From Nitrososphaerales archaeon (GTDB taxonomy: Archaea > Thermoproteota > Nitrososphaeria > Nitrososphaerales > CADDZS01): a stretch of 19,028 nucleotides of DNA. Positions 8,101 through 15,769 of this stretch are shown in pieces. The position numbers were made by a program, and so were the translations under genes. The notes beneath the pieces were generated by a model, which was given only the letters and a program-made list of their open reading frames with translations, did no database searches and had not been told where the DNA came from. Where the stretch lies: assembly GCA_030043455.1 (NCBI GenBank), contig JASHXQ010000234.1, positions 1 through 19,028 of the forward strand. The letters run 5' to 3'. Within the stretch, counting starts at the first letter, position 1. Each line of letters begins with the position of its first letter.

Positions 8101-8748
8101 TTGCGCAGGAATTTCGATAGAAGGAATTATGGCATTGCAGCCGTTGTGATAGTAGTTGTTGTCGTAGTAATCATTGTTGTTATTGGAGCAGGGGCGTATC
8201 TCGCCCTAGGCTCTTCAAAGTCGACCACTAACACAACATCGACACAGAGCGCACCTCCACCGAGCAGCACTACCCAAAGCCTGACGTCTACCCCGTCGAG
8301 TAGTAGCAGCTCTTCGGTGGTCGTGAGCAGCTCCAGTCCTATGACAACTCCCTCGTCAAGTTCTAGTTCTATGATGACCAACACCTCAAGCAGTATGATG
8401 ACGAATTCAACCTCAACGGCATCACAATCTCAATCGGTGACAGCTGTTGGCAGTTGTTCGAATATTACAACCACAATAACAACGACGGAAACGTTTTCTG
8501 CAACGACCATTACTTATTCAGCGAGCGTAGTGACAGAGAATGGCACCACAGTTTCCCCGACCACCGCAACTTACGCAATCTCGGGAGAGACCTACGGGTG
8601 TTTCACGTTTGCAGGAACGACTTATTCATTGACTGAGAATTTCGGATACACGTTGAACGGGACGACCTACACCAATCCTGGATACACGGAAACTGTGAAC
8701 GCCTCCACAACCACTGAAACTATGACTGAGACATACCCCGCCCCATAA
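8101..8748 (+). CDS. Membrane-anchored Ser/Thr-rich surface protein
   Basis: No known family recognised. The 215 residues consist of a basic N-terminus (RRNFDRRNYG), one very hydrophobic Val/Ile helix (about 11-36), a low-complexity Ser/Thr/Pro/Met linker (about 38-113) and a small Thr/Tyr/Gly-rich C-terminal domain (about 114-215). That domain holds the only two cysteines, C119 and C167, which could form a disulfide outside the cell. Seven Asn-X-Ser/Thr sequons and the Ser/Thr linker suggest N- and possibly O-glycosylation. The layout (inside-basic, one anchor, stalk, external domain) is that of an archaeal cell-surface protein. TTG 8101 is chosen because it directly precedes the basic stretch and anchor and fits the TATA element upstream. 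It lies 78 bases before the ABC exporter genes on the same strand but need not be in their operon. Confidence 0.75.
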   Translation: MRRNFDRRNYGIAAVVIVVVVVVIIVVIGAGAYLALGSSKSTTNTTSTQSAPPPSSTTQSLTSTPSSSSSSSVVVSSSSPMTTPSSSSSSMMTNTSSSMMTNSTSTASQSQSVTAVGSCSNITTTITTTETFSATTITYSASVVTENGTTVSPTTATYAISGETYGCFTFAGTTYSLTENFGYTLNGTTYTNPGYTETVNASTTTETMTETYPAP

Positions 8749-8826
8749 ATTCAGTAGCAGAAATCTAGAGCTCTGACTCTCAAGCTTAATCCGATATGCG
8801 GGGAAGTTTGAGAAACTGCGTCTTAC

Positions 8827-9675
8827 TTGTCAGCCACTCTCAAGTATGCCCCTGTAGTGGAGGTAAGTTCGATCTCCAAGGAGTACGGACAAGTAAAGGC
8901 TCTTTCTAATCTCGATCTGAGGCTGGAGCCGGGAGAGATCTATGGCCTATTGGGCCCAAACGGCGCTGGGAAAAGCACACTAATCAAAATTATAGCGGGT
9001 CTGCTCACCCCATCATCTGGTTCGATTAAAGTCATGGGGATAGATCCCACAACGAATCCAACTGGAGTAAAATCCGAGATTGGATACGTGTCCGAGAACT
9101 CTACTCTTTATGATTCCCTCTCACCGCGAGATTTTTTTGAATTTGTTTCTTCGGTCCGCAAAACGGATCCCAAGCTAGCTTCGGACCGGATTGCGACTCT
9201 CGTCCCCGCCTTTGGGATTGACCAGTTCTATGATTCCCCGATTGCCACGCTTTCCATGGGGACGAAACAGAAGATTTCGATCATAGCGGCACTCTTGCAC
9301 GAGCCACCTCTCTTGCTTCTTGACGAGCCACTCAACGGGCTGGATGCCCGAAGCTCCAGGATCGTGAAGGACATAATCTCTCTCCATGCCAAGAAAAACC
9401 GTGGCGCAGTCCTTTTCTCCACTCACATCATGGAGGTTGCCGAAAATGTGTGTGATAAAATCGGGATTATTTATGATGGAAGAATAGTCGCAGAAGGATC
9501 CCTGGAGGATCTGAGGCATAAAGCCCGCTCCGTCGATGGTCCCAAAAATCCAATAACTTCGTCCAAAGAGACACTGGAAGAGGTTTTTCTCAAGCTCACT
9601 CACGAGCAGGAGGAGATACAAGAAACGATCCGAACCTTGAGGTCTGCTTTCTTCGCGGAAGAGACTGCACGCTAG
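8827..9675 (+). CDS. ABC transporter ATP-binding protein (ABC-2 exporter type)
   Basis: This ATPase energises the membrane protein encoded just downstream. In 282 residues I see Walker A GPNGAGKST (43-51), a Q-loop region IGYVSEN (86-91) where Glu replaces Gln as often in ABC-2 drug/antibiotic exporters, a signature LSMGTKQK (142-149) in place of LSGGQ, Walker B LLLLDEP (162-168), D-loop LNGLD, and the H-loop histidine H200 in FSTH. The C-terminal ~60 residues are charged and helical. Start is TTG 8827; GTG 8860 would remove the first eleven residues without harming the fold. The spacing to the permease is 20 bases, so they form an operon. The substrate is unknown. No substrate-binding protein is nearby, consistent with export rather than import. 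Confidence 0.93.
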   Translation: MSATLKYAPVVEVSSISKEYGQVKALSNLDLRLEPGEIYGLLGPNGAGKSTLIKIIAGLLTPSSGSIKVMGIDPTTNPTGVKSEIGYVSENSTLYDSLSPRDFFEFVSSVRKTDPKLASDRIATLVPAFGIDQFYDSPIATLSMGTKQKISIIAALLHEPPLLLLDEPLNGLDARSSRIVKDIISLHAKKNRGAVLFSTHIMEVAENVCDKIGIIYDGRIVAEGSLEDLRHKARSVDGPKNPITSSKETLEEVFLKLTHEQEEIQETIRTLRSAFFAEETAR

Positions 9676-9695
9676 AGTTCGAGTGCTCATTCCTG

Positions 9696-11405
9696 ATGAA
9701 ACTCCGCGAAGCTTGGAGTCTCAGTAGGTACCCCTACCGCGAAGTGGCCTATCGGTCAATCGAAAACAGCCGGGGGGCGAGCTCGGGCTATGGTTTGTAC
9801 GGTCAGGATCTAAAGAAACGGTTTGACCGGACAATCGGGAGCGCCCGGACGAGCAAGGTAGCATTTGCGGTTCTCGGCACGATAGGTGCATTCTTTCCCT
9901 TCTTGGAGTATGTTGTGGCCCCGACTCCCGAAGCTCTGGTTAGTGGCATCTCGCTCAGTCTTGCGATATCGCTTGCGTATATTGTATTTTACTCGCTACA
10001 AATTCTCCCAGCCTTTTCCAGTGGGGAGTCTTACGTTCTTTTGCGATCCCTCCCTCTCAGCGACCAAGATTTCTCAATCGTTTCAATGTTCTCCTTCATG
10101 AGAACATTCGACTACATAGCACTCACAACTACTATAGTGCAGGTGGGTTCCGTCGCCATTCTCACAAGATCCGTGATCGCGACAATTATGATGGTGGCAG
10201 GGTCCGGTATGAACATAGTTTTTGCGATGGCGATCGCTCTCTGGTTTTCGGGAATCTTTTACAGGAATGTCACGAAGGGAGGGAGATCTCTTGCAGCCAA
10301 GATCGGCCGGGGCCTTTTTCTGGTTACATGGGGAATAGCGGCCATGAGCATCGCGTTTCTTTTCAACTTCATCAGCTACGCCCTTCCCTATTTCACGGGC
10401 GCTATCTTGGGAGCGATTACCCAGCCACTCGGTCTCATTCTAGTGGTGATGCACCCCTTTTCCACTGGAATGGCGATCACAGATGTGGTCTATCCGCATC
10501 TGTTGGCTCAGACCCGGCTATCTCCCAGGCTGACTCTCCTTGTACCGCGATATGTGCCACCGATCCTCGCATATCTTTCAACGTTTGCGTATTTCGGATT
10601 GAGCTTTGTTGTTGGGCAGCGAACCTTTCGAGCGGTAGCACGAACTACGGAAGGATACGGACTCACAACTATGAAACGACAGGTAGTCGATTTTTCAATG
10701 AAGCTGAAAAAACCTCTAGCAGCGTACGTTCTCAAAGATCTGCGCCTTGCTTCCAAGAACCCATCTCTTGCTTTCTTCTATGCCACTCCGCTCTTTGAGG
10801 TGATTACTCTTGCAGTTGTAACAGTTCAATTTCCCACCATGCGAGCGACGCCGATGATCATTGCGACAGTCCTGGGATGCTTCTTCACTCTGATGATCTG
10901 CTCTACGCTGTTGAACACAGAAGGGGCGGGACTGGAGTACACTTTGTCGCTGCCACTCAGGGGCAGGACGATCATAAACGCGAAGGCACTTATCGCCAGC
11001 TTAACTTACACGCCGGTTCCAATTGCGTTACTTTTGATTGGACTCTCGAAGCAGGTCACCTCTCCCTTCACTCTTGTGATACCCTTTGTCGAAGCAATCT
11101 CCGTGGTTTCCGCTTGCATTTTTCAAATCGCCTTCTTTGTGAAACCACGCAAAGTACGAGATGCGTCTGGAAGAAAAGTCACACTGGTACAATCAGAGGG
11201 CTTCAGCATCATGGCAGGGTCGGATGTGAAGCGTCTGATGGAGTCGTTTGCGATTTCGTCCTCAATCGTGCTGACTCCAATTATTGTCTACTCAATTGCC
11301 TTTCTTTTCTCGCTGAATCACGAATTAGCCATTGTTGTGATGACTTGCGCTTGTGTCGCAGAATTCATGATAATATCGACTCTCGTGAGACGAGCTGTTT
11401 CGTGA
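9696..11405 (+). CDS. ABC-2-like permease, apparently a fused double unit
   Basis: Membrane partner of the ATPase at 8827-9675. At 569 residues it is about twice the usual ABC-2 permease length. A ~53-residue cytoplasmic N-terminus precedes many hydrophobic segments, including about 54-75, 82-105, 137-157, 160-186, 206-229, 234-252, 288-306, 365-379, 386-406, 433-450, 456-482, 518-539 and 543-563. Two halves share landmarks: an amphipathic entry segment (YGLYGQDLKKRF at 32-43; YVLKDLRLASKNP at 344-356) and a Glu-...-SLPL motif (E111...SLPLSD 118-123; E409...SLPLRG 418-423). The SLPL motifs are exactly 300 residues apart, which suggests internal duplication. Loop 307-345 between the halves is hydrophilic. 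One polypeptide could thus supply the full transmembrane channel. The substrate is unknown. ATG 9696 is the natural start. Confidence 0.88.
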   Translation: MKLREAWSLSRYPYREVAYRSIENSRGASSGYGLYGQDLKKRFDRTIGSARTSKVAFAVLGTIGAFFPFLEYVVAPTPEALVSGISLSLAISLAYIVFYSLQILPAFSSGESYVLLRSLPLSDQDFSIVSMFSFMRTFDYIALTTTIVQVGSVAILTRSVIATIMMVAGSGMNIVFAMAIALWFSGIFYRNVTKGGRSLAAKIGRGLFLVTWGIAAMSIAFLFNFISYALPYFTGAILGAITQPLGLILVVMHPFSTGMAITDVVYPHLLAQTRLSPRLTLLVPRYVPPILAYLSTFAYFGLSFVVGQRTFRAVARTTEGYGLTTMKRQVVDFSMKLKKPLAAYVLKDLRLASKNPSLAFFYATPLFEVITLAVVTVQFPTMRATPMIIATVLGCFFTLMICSTLLNTEGAGLEYTLSLPLRGRTIINAKALIASLTYTPVPIALLLIGLSKQVTSPFTLVIPFVEAISVVSACIFQIAFFVKPRKVRDASGRKVTLVQSEGFSIMAGSDVKRLMESFAISSSIVLTPIIVYSIAFLFSLNHELAIVVMTCACVAEFMIISTLVRRAVS

Positions 11406-11414
11406 AGGGCTATT

Positions 11415-11645
11415 TCAGAAATCTTGCTTGCGAAAGATTGAGACCATGGACGCGCAGGAAAGGGCGATCCCTGCGATGAAAAAGTATTGGCCGGCGTTCA
11501 AAAGACCCCTCGAGACTCCCATTGAAAGAAAGCCCCCCAAAAGAAAGAGAAAAAGTCCACTACCAGTTAGTATCAGATTTAGTCTACTTATGGGATTTTG
11601 AGCGGATCGCGTATTCTCCAAATAGGGATCTCGGGCGAATTTCAC
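11415..11645 (-). CDS. Small two-helix membrane protein, unknown function
   Basis: The 76-residue product has a polar, basic N-terminus (about 1-21), two hydrophobic segments (about 22-43 and 51-71) separated by a short SRGLLNAG turn, and a basic tail (FRKQDF). Family not recognised. GTG at 11645 is supported by the TATA-like CTATATAGC about 16-24 bases upstream, which predicts an essentially leaderless message. It is convergent with the ABC permease (stop codons nine bases apart) and lies just downstream of the glycosyltransferase-like gene on the same strand, 35 bases after its stop, but appears to have its own promoter. Confidence 0.6.
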   Translation of the reverse strand: MKFARDPYLENTRSAQNPISRLNLILTGSGLFLFLLGGFLSMGVSRGLLNAGQYFFIAGIALSCASMVSIFRKQDF

Positions 11646-11660
11646 TTGCAGCTCTGTAGG

Positions 11661-11669
11661 CTATATAGC
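11661..11669 (-). promoter_or_regulatory. TATA box of the small membrane protein gene
   Basis: The + strand reads CTATATAGC, read on the minus strand as GCTATATAG, 16-24 bases before the GTG at 11645. This spacing suits a leaderless archaeal transcript. It lies in the 35-base gap after the glycosyltransferase-like gene. Confidence 0.5.
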
Positions 11670-11680
11670 TGCCAGCAGAT

Positions 11681-12679
11681 TCAGAGCTTTGTTACTTCTT
11701 GGTTTGTATCCCTGATCTTTGATAGTATTTTCTTTTGGGAGTAGAGGATGGCCGATCCAATTGAGAGAGCAACGGAGACAAGGAAGAGCGGAGAACTCGT
11801 GAGAGCTATTGTAAATCTCGCCAGGGTTAGCGGAATAGGACCCGAGAAATTCGCATTCAGCACGGTCTCAAGGACTGCTCCATAAAGAAATCCCAACGAG
11901 GGAATGCCCAAGAAAACCAAGGGATGCTTTGTGGCAACATAATCCATGAATTTGGTTTCAAAGTGGACAAATTGCACTAGGGATTCCTGTTGTACCGCGC
12001 TTTCACTAAATGTCACAGTTGGAAACTCCCTTACTCGAAGCCCCTGCTGATCAGCAAACTCCAATACCTCTTTCTCGACCACCACGCTTCCCGTCCCGGC
12101 AGGAGAGATCATCGCCAGCGCTTTCTTTCCATAGGCCCTGAAGAGCGATGCTCGATCGGTCAGACGACCTTCATGTCTAGCATGATCCACGGCCTCCCGG
12201 TCAAAACTGGAGCCAATCGCAATATCGATCTCATCCTTCTGTACAGCTTCGACGAGCCGAGAAGCATCGGTGAGGCTGATATTCGAGCCGACGGGAACCG
12301 TAAGAAGTACCTCGGCCTTCAATTTTTTCGCTGCGAGATAGAGGGAGGTAATGGCATCAGACCGACCCAATTCTCTTGGGTGCTTGAACACTCTGCACCC
12401 CATTTTCCTGCCGATCTCTTCGGTAGCGTCGGAGGAGCCGTCGTCGCAGATTACAATATCAGCCCCGAGAGGGAGGAGGTGGACAACTGTCTTGGCGATG
12501 GTTGCCTCAGCGTTGTGACAGGGGATTCCAATGAGAACTGTCGTAGATCTAGCTTCGGTTTTTTTGGGCGCACTTTCTTCGGGAGCTCCCTTGGCATCTC
12601 GAGAAACCACAGCTTCCTGCTTCAAGTCAGCTGTCGGGTCTTTGCGCCAGAAAAATTTCTCGGCAGGAGATTGGGACAA
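11681..12679 (-). CDS. Membrane-anchored family 2 glycosyltransferase-like protein, DXD motif missing
   Basis: The 332 residues start with a ~45-residue charged, probably disordered extension. A GT-A fold domain follows: VLIGIPCHNAEATIAKTV (48-65) and ICDDGSSDATEEIG (77-90), the nucleotide-binding part of GT2 enzymes. Where such enzymes carry the DXD-type metal site (usually D-A/G-D after the fourth strand) this protein has LLTVPVGSNIS, so PVGSN (129-133) replaces it. The following IDIAIGSSFDRE (151-162) matches the usual (V)VIGSRF strand. Two membrane helices (about 253-275 and 283-312) end the protein, as in polyprenyl-phosphate sugar synthases of archaea. Starts at TTG 12679, since the next Met is within the fold. 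It may be a catalytically dead or metal-independent homologue. No partner gene is fused or overlapping; the surface proteins with many sequons nearby could be related, but this is inference. Confidence 0.85.
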   Translation of the reverse strand: MSQSPAEKFFWRKDPTADLKQEAVVSRDAKGAPEESAPKKTEARSTTVLIGIPCHNAEATIAKTVVHLLPLGADIVICDDGSSDATEEIGRKMGCRVFKHPRELGRSDAITSLYLAAKKLKAEVLLTVPVGSNISLTDASRLVEAVQKDEIDIAIGSSFDREAVDHARHEGRLTDRASLFRAYGKKALAMISPAGTGSVVVEKEVLEFADQQGLRVREFPTVTFSESAVQQESLVQFVHFETKFMDYVATKHPLVFLGIPSLGFLYGAVLETVLNANFSGPIPLTLARFTIALTSSPLFLVSVALSIGSAILYSQKKILSKIRDTNQEVTKL

Positions 12680-12875
12680 TAGAGTACTCAGATTTTGAAG
12701 GCCCGACTATTCAATATCGAAATTGTGTTACCAAAACTGGATACTATAGGTTACACTGAGAAGGAGAACGTCTATTTTGTCCTCGGAAGTATCGGAAGTC
12801 GAGAGTTTGAGGATTCTGATGAACTCTAGCGAGAGTTAGCAAAGAAATTACTGGCTGTGCAGCGTAACATGACTT

Positions 12876-12911
12876 AAAAAAAAGGCCGGTCGCCCTAATT
12901 TTCTAGGGCGA
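12876..12911 (-). terminator. Hairpin terminator overlapping the end of coxL
   Basis: On the minus strand TCGCCCTA pairs with TAGGGCGA (12904-12911 and 12890-12897) around a six-base loop; the stem uses the last codons and the TAG stop of coxL. Six bases further on a run of eight T (12876-12883) completes a classical intrinsic-type terminator for the coxMSL operon. Confidence 0.75.
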
Positions 12912-15255
12912 GACCCTTCTCTTCCAAGGCTCTGCGAATCTTCCACGGATTCAATGGCATCTCGACATGCGTGACGCCCGAGTAAGCCAAAGCGTCGACG
13001 ACGGCATTTACGAAAGCTGCGGGGGAACCCACGGTAGCGGACTCTCCGACGCCCTTCAATCCCAGCGGGTGATGCGGGCTGGGTGTCACTGTCTTATCGG
13101 TCTCCCACTTTGGCGTTTCCACGGCCGTGGGTATGAGATAGTCCATGAAATTGCCTCCATAGACATTACCGTCCTCGTCGTACTTGATCTCCTCAAGAAA
13201 AGAAGTACCAAAGCCCATAGTAAGAGCTCCCTGGATCTGGCCATCAACAATCAACGGATTGATGATGTTGCCGCAGTCATCCACTGCGATGAACCGCCGA
13301 ACCTTGGCTTCGCCCGTTCCCCGATCAATGTCGACGACGCAGATGTAGCTACCGAAGGGGAAGGTCATGTTGGGTGGGTCATAGTAATCGACAGCTTCGA
13401 GCCCCGCTTCGACTCCGGGCGGATTGTTAGTGTATGCTGCGAAGGCGATCTCCTGAATAGTCTTGCCTTTCGAGGGAGAGCCCTTGACGAAGAACCTATC
13501 ACGTTCCCACTGCAAGTCTTCCTCCCGCGCTTCTAGTAGATAGGCTGCGATTTTCCTCGCCTTGTCCCGGATCTTCCGGGAAGCCATGGAAGCGGCTGCT
13601 CCCGCAGTAGGAGTGCTCCTGCTGGCGTACGTTCCTAACCCGTAGGGCGCGGTATCCGTGTCTCCCTCTTCTATGATGATATCGTCCGTGGGAATCCCGA
13701 GCTCTTCCGCGATGATCTGCGCATAAGTCGTGGCGTGTCCCTGTCCCTGCGATTTCGTCCCGAATCTTGCGATCACCTTGCCCGTGGGGTGAATTCGGAT
13801 CTCTGCGCTGTCGAACATTTTCAGCCCTAGGATATCAAAATCATGCGAAGGTCCTGCACCCACGATCTCGGTGAAACTGCTGATTCCGATTCCCATGAGC
13901 TCACCCCTCTTCCGCTTTTCTTCTTGCTCCTTTCGGAGGTCATAGTACCCTATCCGATCCATCGCTTTCTTTAGGGCAGGAGCATAATTTCCACTATCGT
14001 AGGTCCAGCCCAGGACAGACTTGTAAGGAAACTTTTCTGAGGGAATGAAATTCTTCATCCGGAGCTCAGCCGGGTCCATGCCCAATTTGTGTGCCAGGAC
14101 ATCCACCATCCTCTCGATCACATAAACCGCCTCCGTCACCCTGAAAGAGCAGCGGTAGGTGATACCTCCCTGGGGCTTGTTCGTGTAAGCCGCATCCACT
14201 TCGCAGAAAGCTTGCTTCAGGTCGTAGGAGCCGGTGACGATGCTGAAGAGACCGACAGGAAACTTTGTCGGATTCGCATCACCGTGGAAGGCGCCATGGT
14301 CGCTTATCGTTTTGATTTTTACGGCAGTGATAGTGCCATCCTTCTTCGCTGCGAGTTCTCCCGTCATGTGAAAGTCTCGACCAAACGCAGTGGACGGAGT
14401 ATCGTCCGACCTATCATTGATCCATTTCACCGGATGACCGGTGAGGATCGAACCCACGGCGGCCACTATGTAACCAGGATAGACGTATACCTTCCCGCCG
14501 AAACCACCCCCGATATCCGGCGAAATGATTCGGATTTTGTTTTCCGGTATCTTCGTGACCAGGGCCGCTACGGTTCGCACTGCGTGGGGTGCCTGCGAAG
14601 TCATCCATAGCGTAAGATGGCCCTCCACCGGATCGAAGTCAGCCACACAGCCGACAGTTTCCATGTACGACACGTGGATGCGCGGATAATACATGTCCTG
14701 CTTCACAACCACGTCAGATTCTGCAATCACCTTGTCAGTAGCCGCGCGGTCTCCCACCTCCCAATGGAAGATGTGATTTGTTCCTTTATCCGGTCGGATA
14801 ATTGGCGCGTCTTTCTCAAGAGCTTTGAAGGGATCGGAAACCGCCGGAAGAGGATCGTAATCTACATCTACTGCGGCAACTCCGTCCGCTGCGGCATACC
14901 GGTCCGTAGCAATCACACCGACTACCTCTTGTTGCTGGAAGACCACCTTTTCAGTGGGGAGGACCATCATCTTGTCGTACGCCAGAGTGGGAATCCAGTC
15001 GAGTCCCAGGCCCTTAAGGTCGTTGCCTGTTACGACAGCGAGAACTCCTGGAACGGCCTTGGCCCTGTCGGCATTGATGCTCTTGATCTTGGCGTGTGCA
15101 TACGGACTCCGCACAAAATCCAGGAATAACATTCCGTTCAGTTTGACGTCATCCACATAGTGCCCCCTGCCTCGAATCAGAGAGGGATCTTCCTTTCTCT
15201 TGATAGGGTGCCCTAATCCATTGATCACCGTTGGTGGAGCTTCTGTAGTCGCCAT
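12895..15255 (-). CDS. coxL: Aerobic CO dehydrogenase large (molybdopterin) subunit, form I
   Basis: CoxL holds the Mo-Cu-molybdopterin cytosine dinucleotide site that oxidises CO with water to CO2; electrons pass to CoxS and CoxM and then to a membrane acceptor. The 786 residues are near the usual ~800. Diagnostic is the active-site loop TYRCSFR (366-372) with C369, the cysteine that binds copper in Oligotropha CoxL, followed by VTEAVY; form II proteins have a different loop (AYRGAGR type). Cofactor motifs seen are GGGFGGK (about 249-255), QGQGHATTYAQIIAEE (about 503-518) and GVGES with the expected catalytic E738. The first residue of the usual AYxCSFR signature is Thr here. ATG 15255 has GGAG nine bases upstream, and 14 bases separate it from coxS. 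The C-terminus ends inside a terminator hairpin. Assignment as xanthine dehydrogenase is disfavoured by the loop. Confidence 0.96.
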   Translation of the reverse strand: MATTEAPPTVINGLGHPIKRKEDPSLIRGRGHYVDDVKLNGMLFLDFVRSPYAHAKIKSINADRAKAVPGVLAVVTGNDLKGLGLDWIPTLAYDKMMVLPTEKVVFQQQEVVGVIATDRYAAADGVAAVDVDYDPLPAVSDPFKALEKDAPIIRPDKGTNHIFHWEVGDRAATDKVIAESDVVVKQDMYYPRIHVSYMETVGCVADFDPVEGHLTLWMTSQAPHAVRTVAALVTKIPENKIRIISPDIGGGFGGKVYVYPGYIVAAVGSILTGHPVKWINDRSDDTPSTAFGRDFHMTGELAAKKDGTITAVKIKTISDHGAFHGDANPTKFPVGLFSIVTGSYDLKQAFCEVDAAYTNKPQGGITYRCSFRVTEAVYVIERMVDVLAHKLGMDPAELRMKNFIPSEKFPYKSVLGWTYDSGNYAPALKKAMDRIGYYDLRKEQEEKRKRGELMGIGISSFTEIVGAGPSHDFDILGLKMFDSAEIRIHPTGKVIARFGTKSQGQGHATTYAQIIAEELGIPTDDIIIEEGDTDTAPYGLGTYASRSTPTAGAAASMASRKIRDKARKIAAYLLEAREEDLQWERDRFFVKGSPSKGKTIQEIAFAAYTNNPPGVEAGLEAVDYYDPPNMTFPFGSYICVVDIDRGTGEAKVRRFIAVDDCGNIINPLIVDGQIQGALTMGFGTSFLEEIKYDEDGNVYGGNFMDYLIPTAVETPKWETDKTVTPSPHHPLGLKGVGESATVGSPAAFVNAVVDALAYSGVTHVEMPLNPWKIRRALEEKGLALEN

Positions 15256-15269
15256 TTTATTTCACTCCT

Positions 15270-15767
15270 TTACCTCGCAGGTACCTCGACCTGTTGCCGC
15301 ATCTTTTCTGCAGCGTACTGGACTGCTTCCACGATCTTCACGTAACCGGTGCAGCGACACAGGTTCCCCGAAATCCCCCTTCGGATCTCTTCCTCTGTCG
15401 GGTCAGGGTTTTTCTTCAAGAGTTCAATCGACGCAATCATCATGCCCGGGGTGCAGTAGCCACACTGGAGGCCGTGCTTCTCCCAGAAACCCTCCTGAAT
15501 GGGGTGTAGTTTCGCCCCTTGAGCTAACCCCTCCACTGTAGTCACAGACTTGCCGTTTGCTTGAACTGCGAAAACAGTGCAGGATTTGACCGCAGTACCG
15601 TCCAGGAGCACCGTGCAGGCCCCACAGTTGGAAGTGTCACACCCTATATGCGTGCCAGTGAGATTGAGATTCTCTCGCAGAAAATGCACCAGAAGCAGCC
15701 TCGGTTCGACCGTTGCCTTTTGATCTTGCCCGTTGACTTTGACCGAAATATCCATCTTGTTCGCCAT
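15270..15767 (-). CDS. coxS: Aerobic CO dehydrogenase small subunit (two [2Fe-2S] clusters)
   Basis: CoxS relays electrons from the Mo site in CoxL to the FAD in CoxM. The 165-residue protein has the two cluster motifs of the xanthine oxidase family: a plant-ferredoxin-type set C43, C48, C51 and C63 ([10 protein letters not shown]) in the N-terminal half, and C102, C105, C137 and C139 (QCGYC...LCRC) in the four-helix C-terminal half. All eight ligands are present. Start is ATG 15767, two bases after the coxM stop, with GGAGGAG in the end of coxM serving as the ribosome-binding site, so translation is coupled. The gene sits second in the order M-S-L, as in Oligotropha. The length is normal, and no defect is visible. 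Confidence 0.97.
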   Translation of the reverse strand: MANKMDISVKVNGQDQKATVEPRLLLVHFLRENLNLTGTHIGCDTSNCGACTVLLDGTAVKSCTVFAVQANGKSVTTVEGLAQGAKLHPIQEGFWEKHGLQCGYCTPGMMIASIELLKKNPDPTEEEIRRGISGNLCRCTGYVKIVEAVQYAAEKMRQQVEVPAR

Positions 15768-15769
15768 CT

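Noticed and set aside
8127..8384. Minus-strand frame rich in Leu/Val/Thr opposite the Ser/Thr-rich gene
   Set aside because: It mirrors the low-complexity coding sequence of the + strand gene, which has promoter, anchor and sequons.
8281..8440. Possible tandem DNA repeat in the Ser-codon-rich stretch
   Set aside because: Similarity comes from repeated Ser/Thr codons; codon choice varies and no regular unit length is present.
12725..12829. Short + strand frame from GTG (34 residues) between the glycosyltransferase-like gene and coxL
   Set aside because: Too short, no clear initiation signal, no recognisable fold; not enough support as a gene.
14089..14610. 173-codon + strand frame inside coxL
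   Set aside because: Antisense shadow of a well-conserved gene, with high Arg/His content typical of shadows.
12895..15255. Xanthine dehydrogenase or other molybdenum hydroxylase as the identity of the large subunit
   Set aside because: The YRCSFR active-site loop, the M-S-L gene order and adjacent coxDE fit CO dehydrogenase form I.
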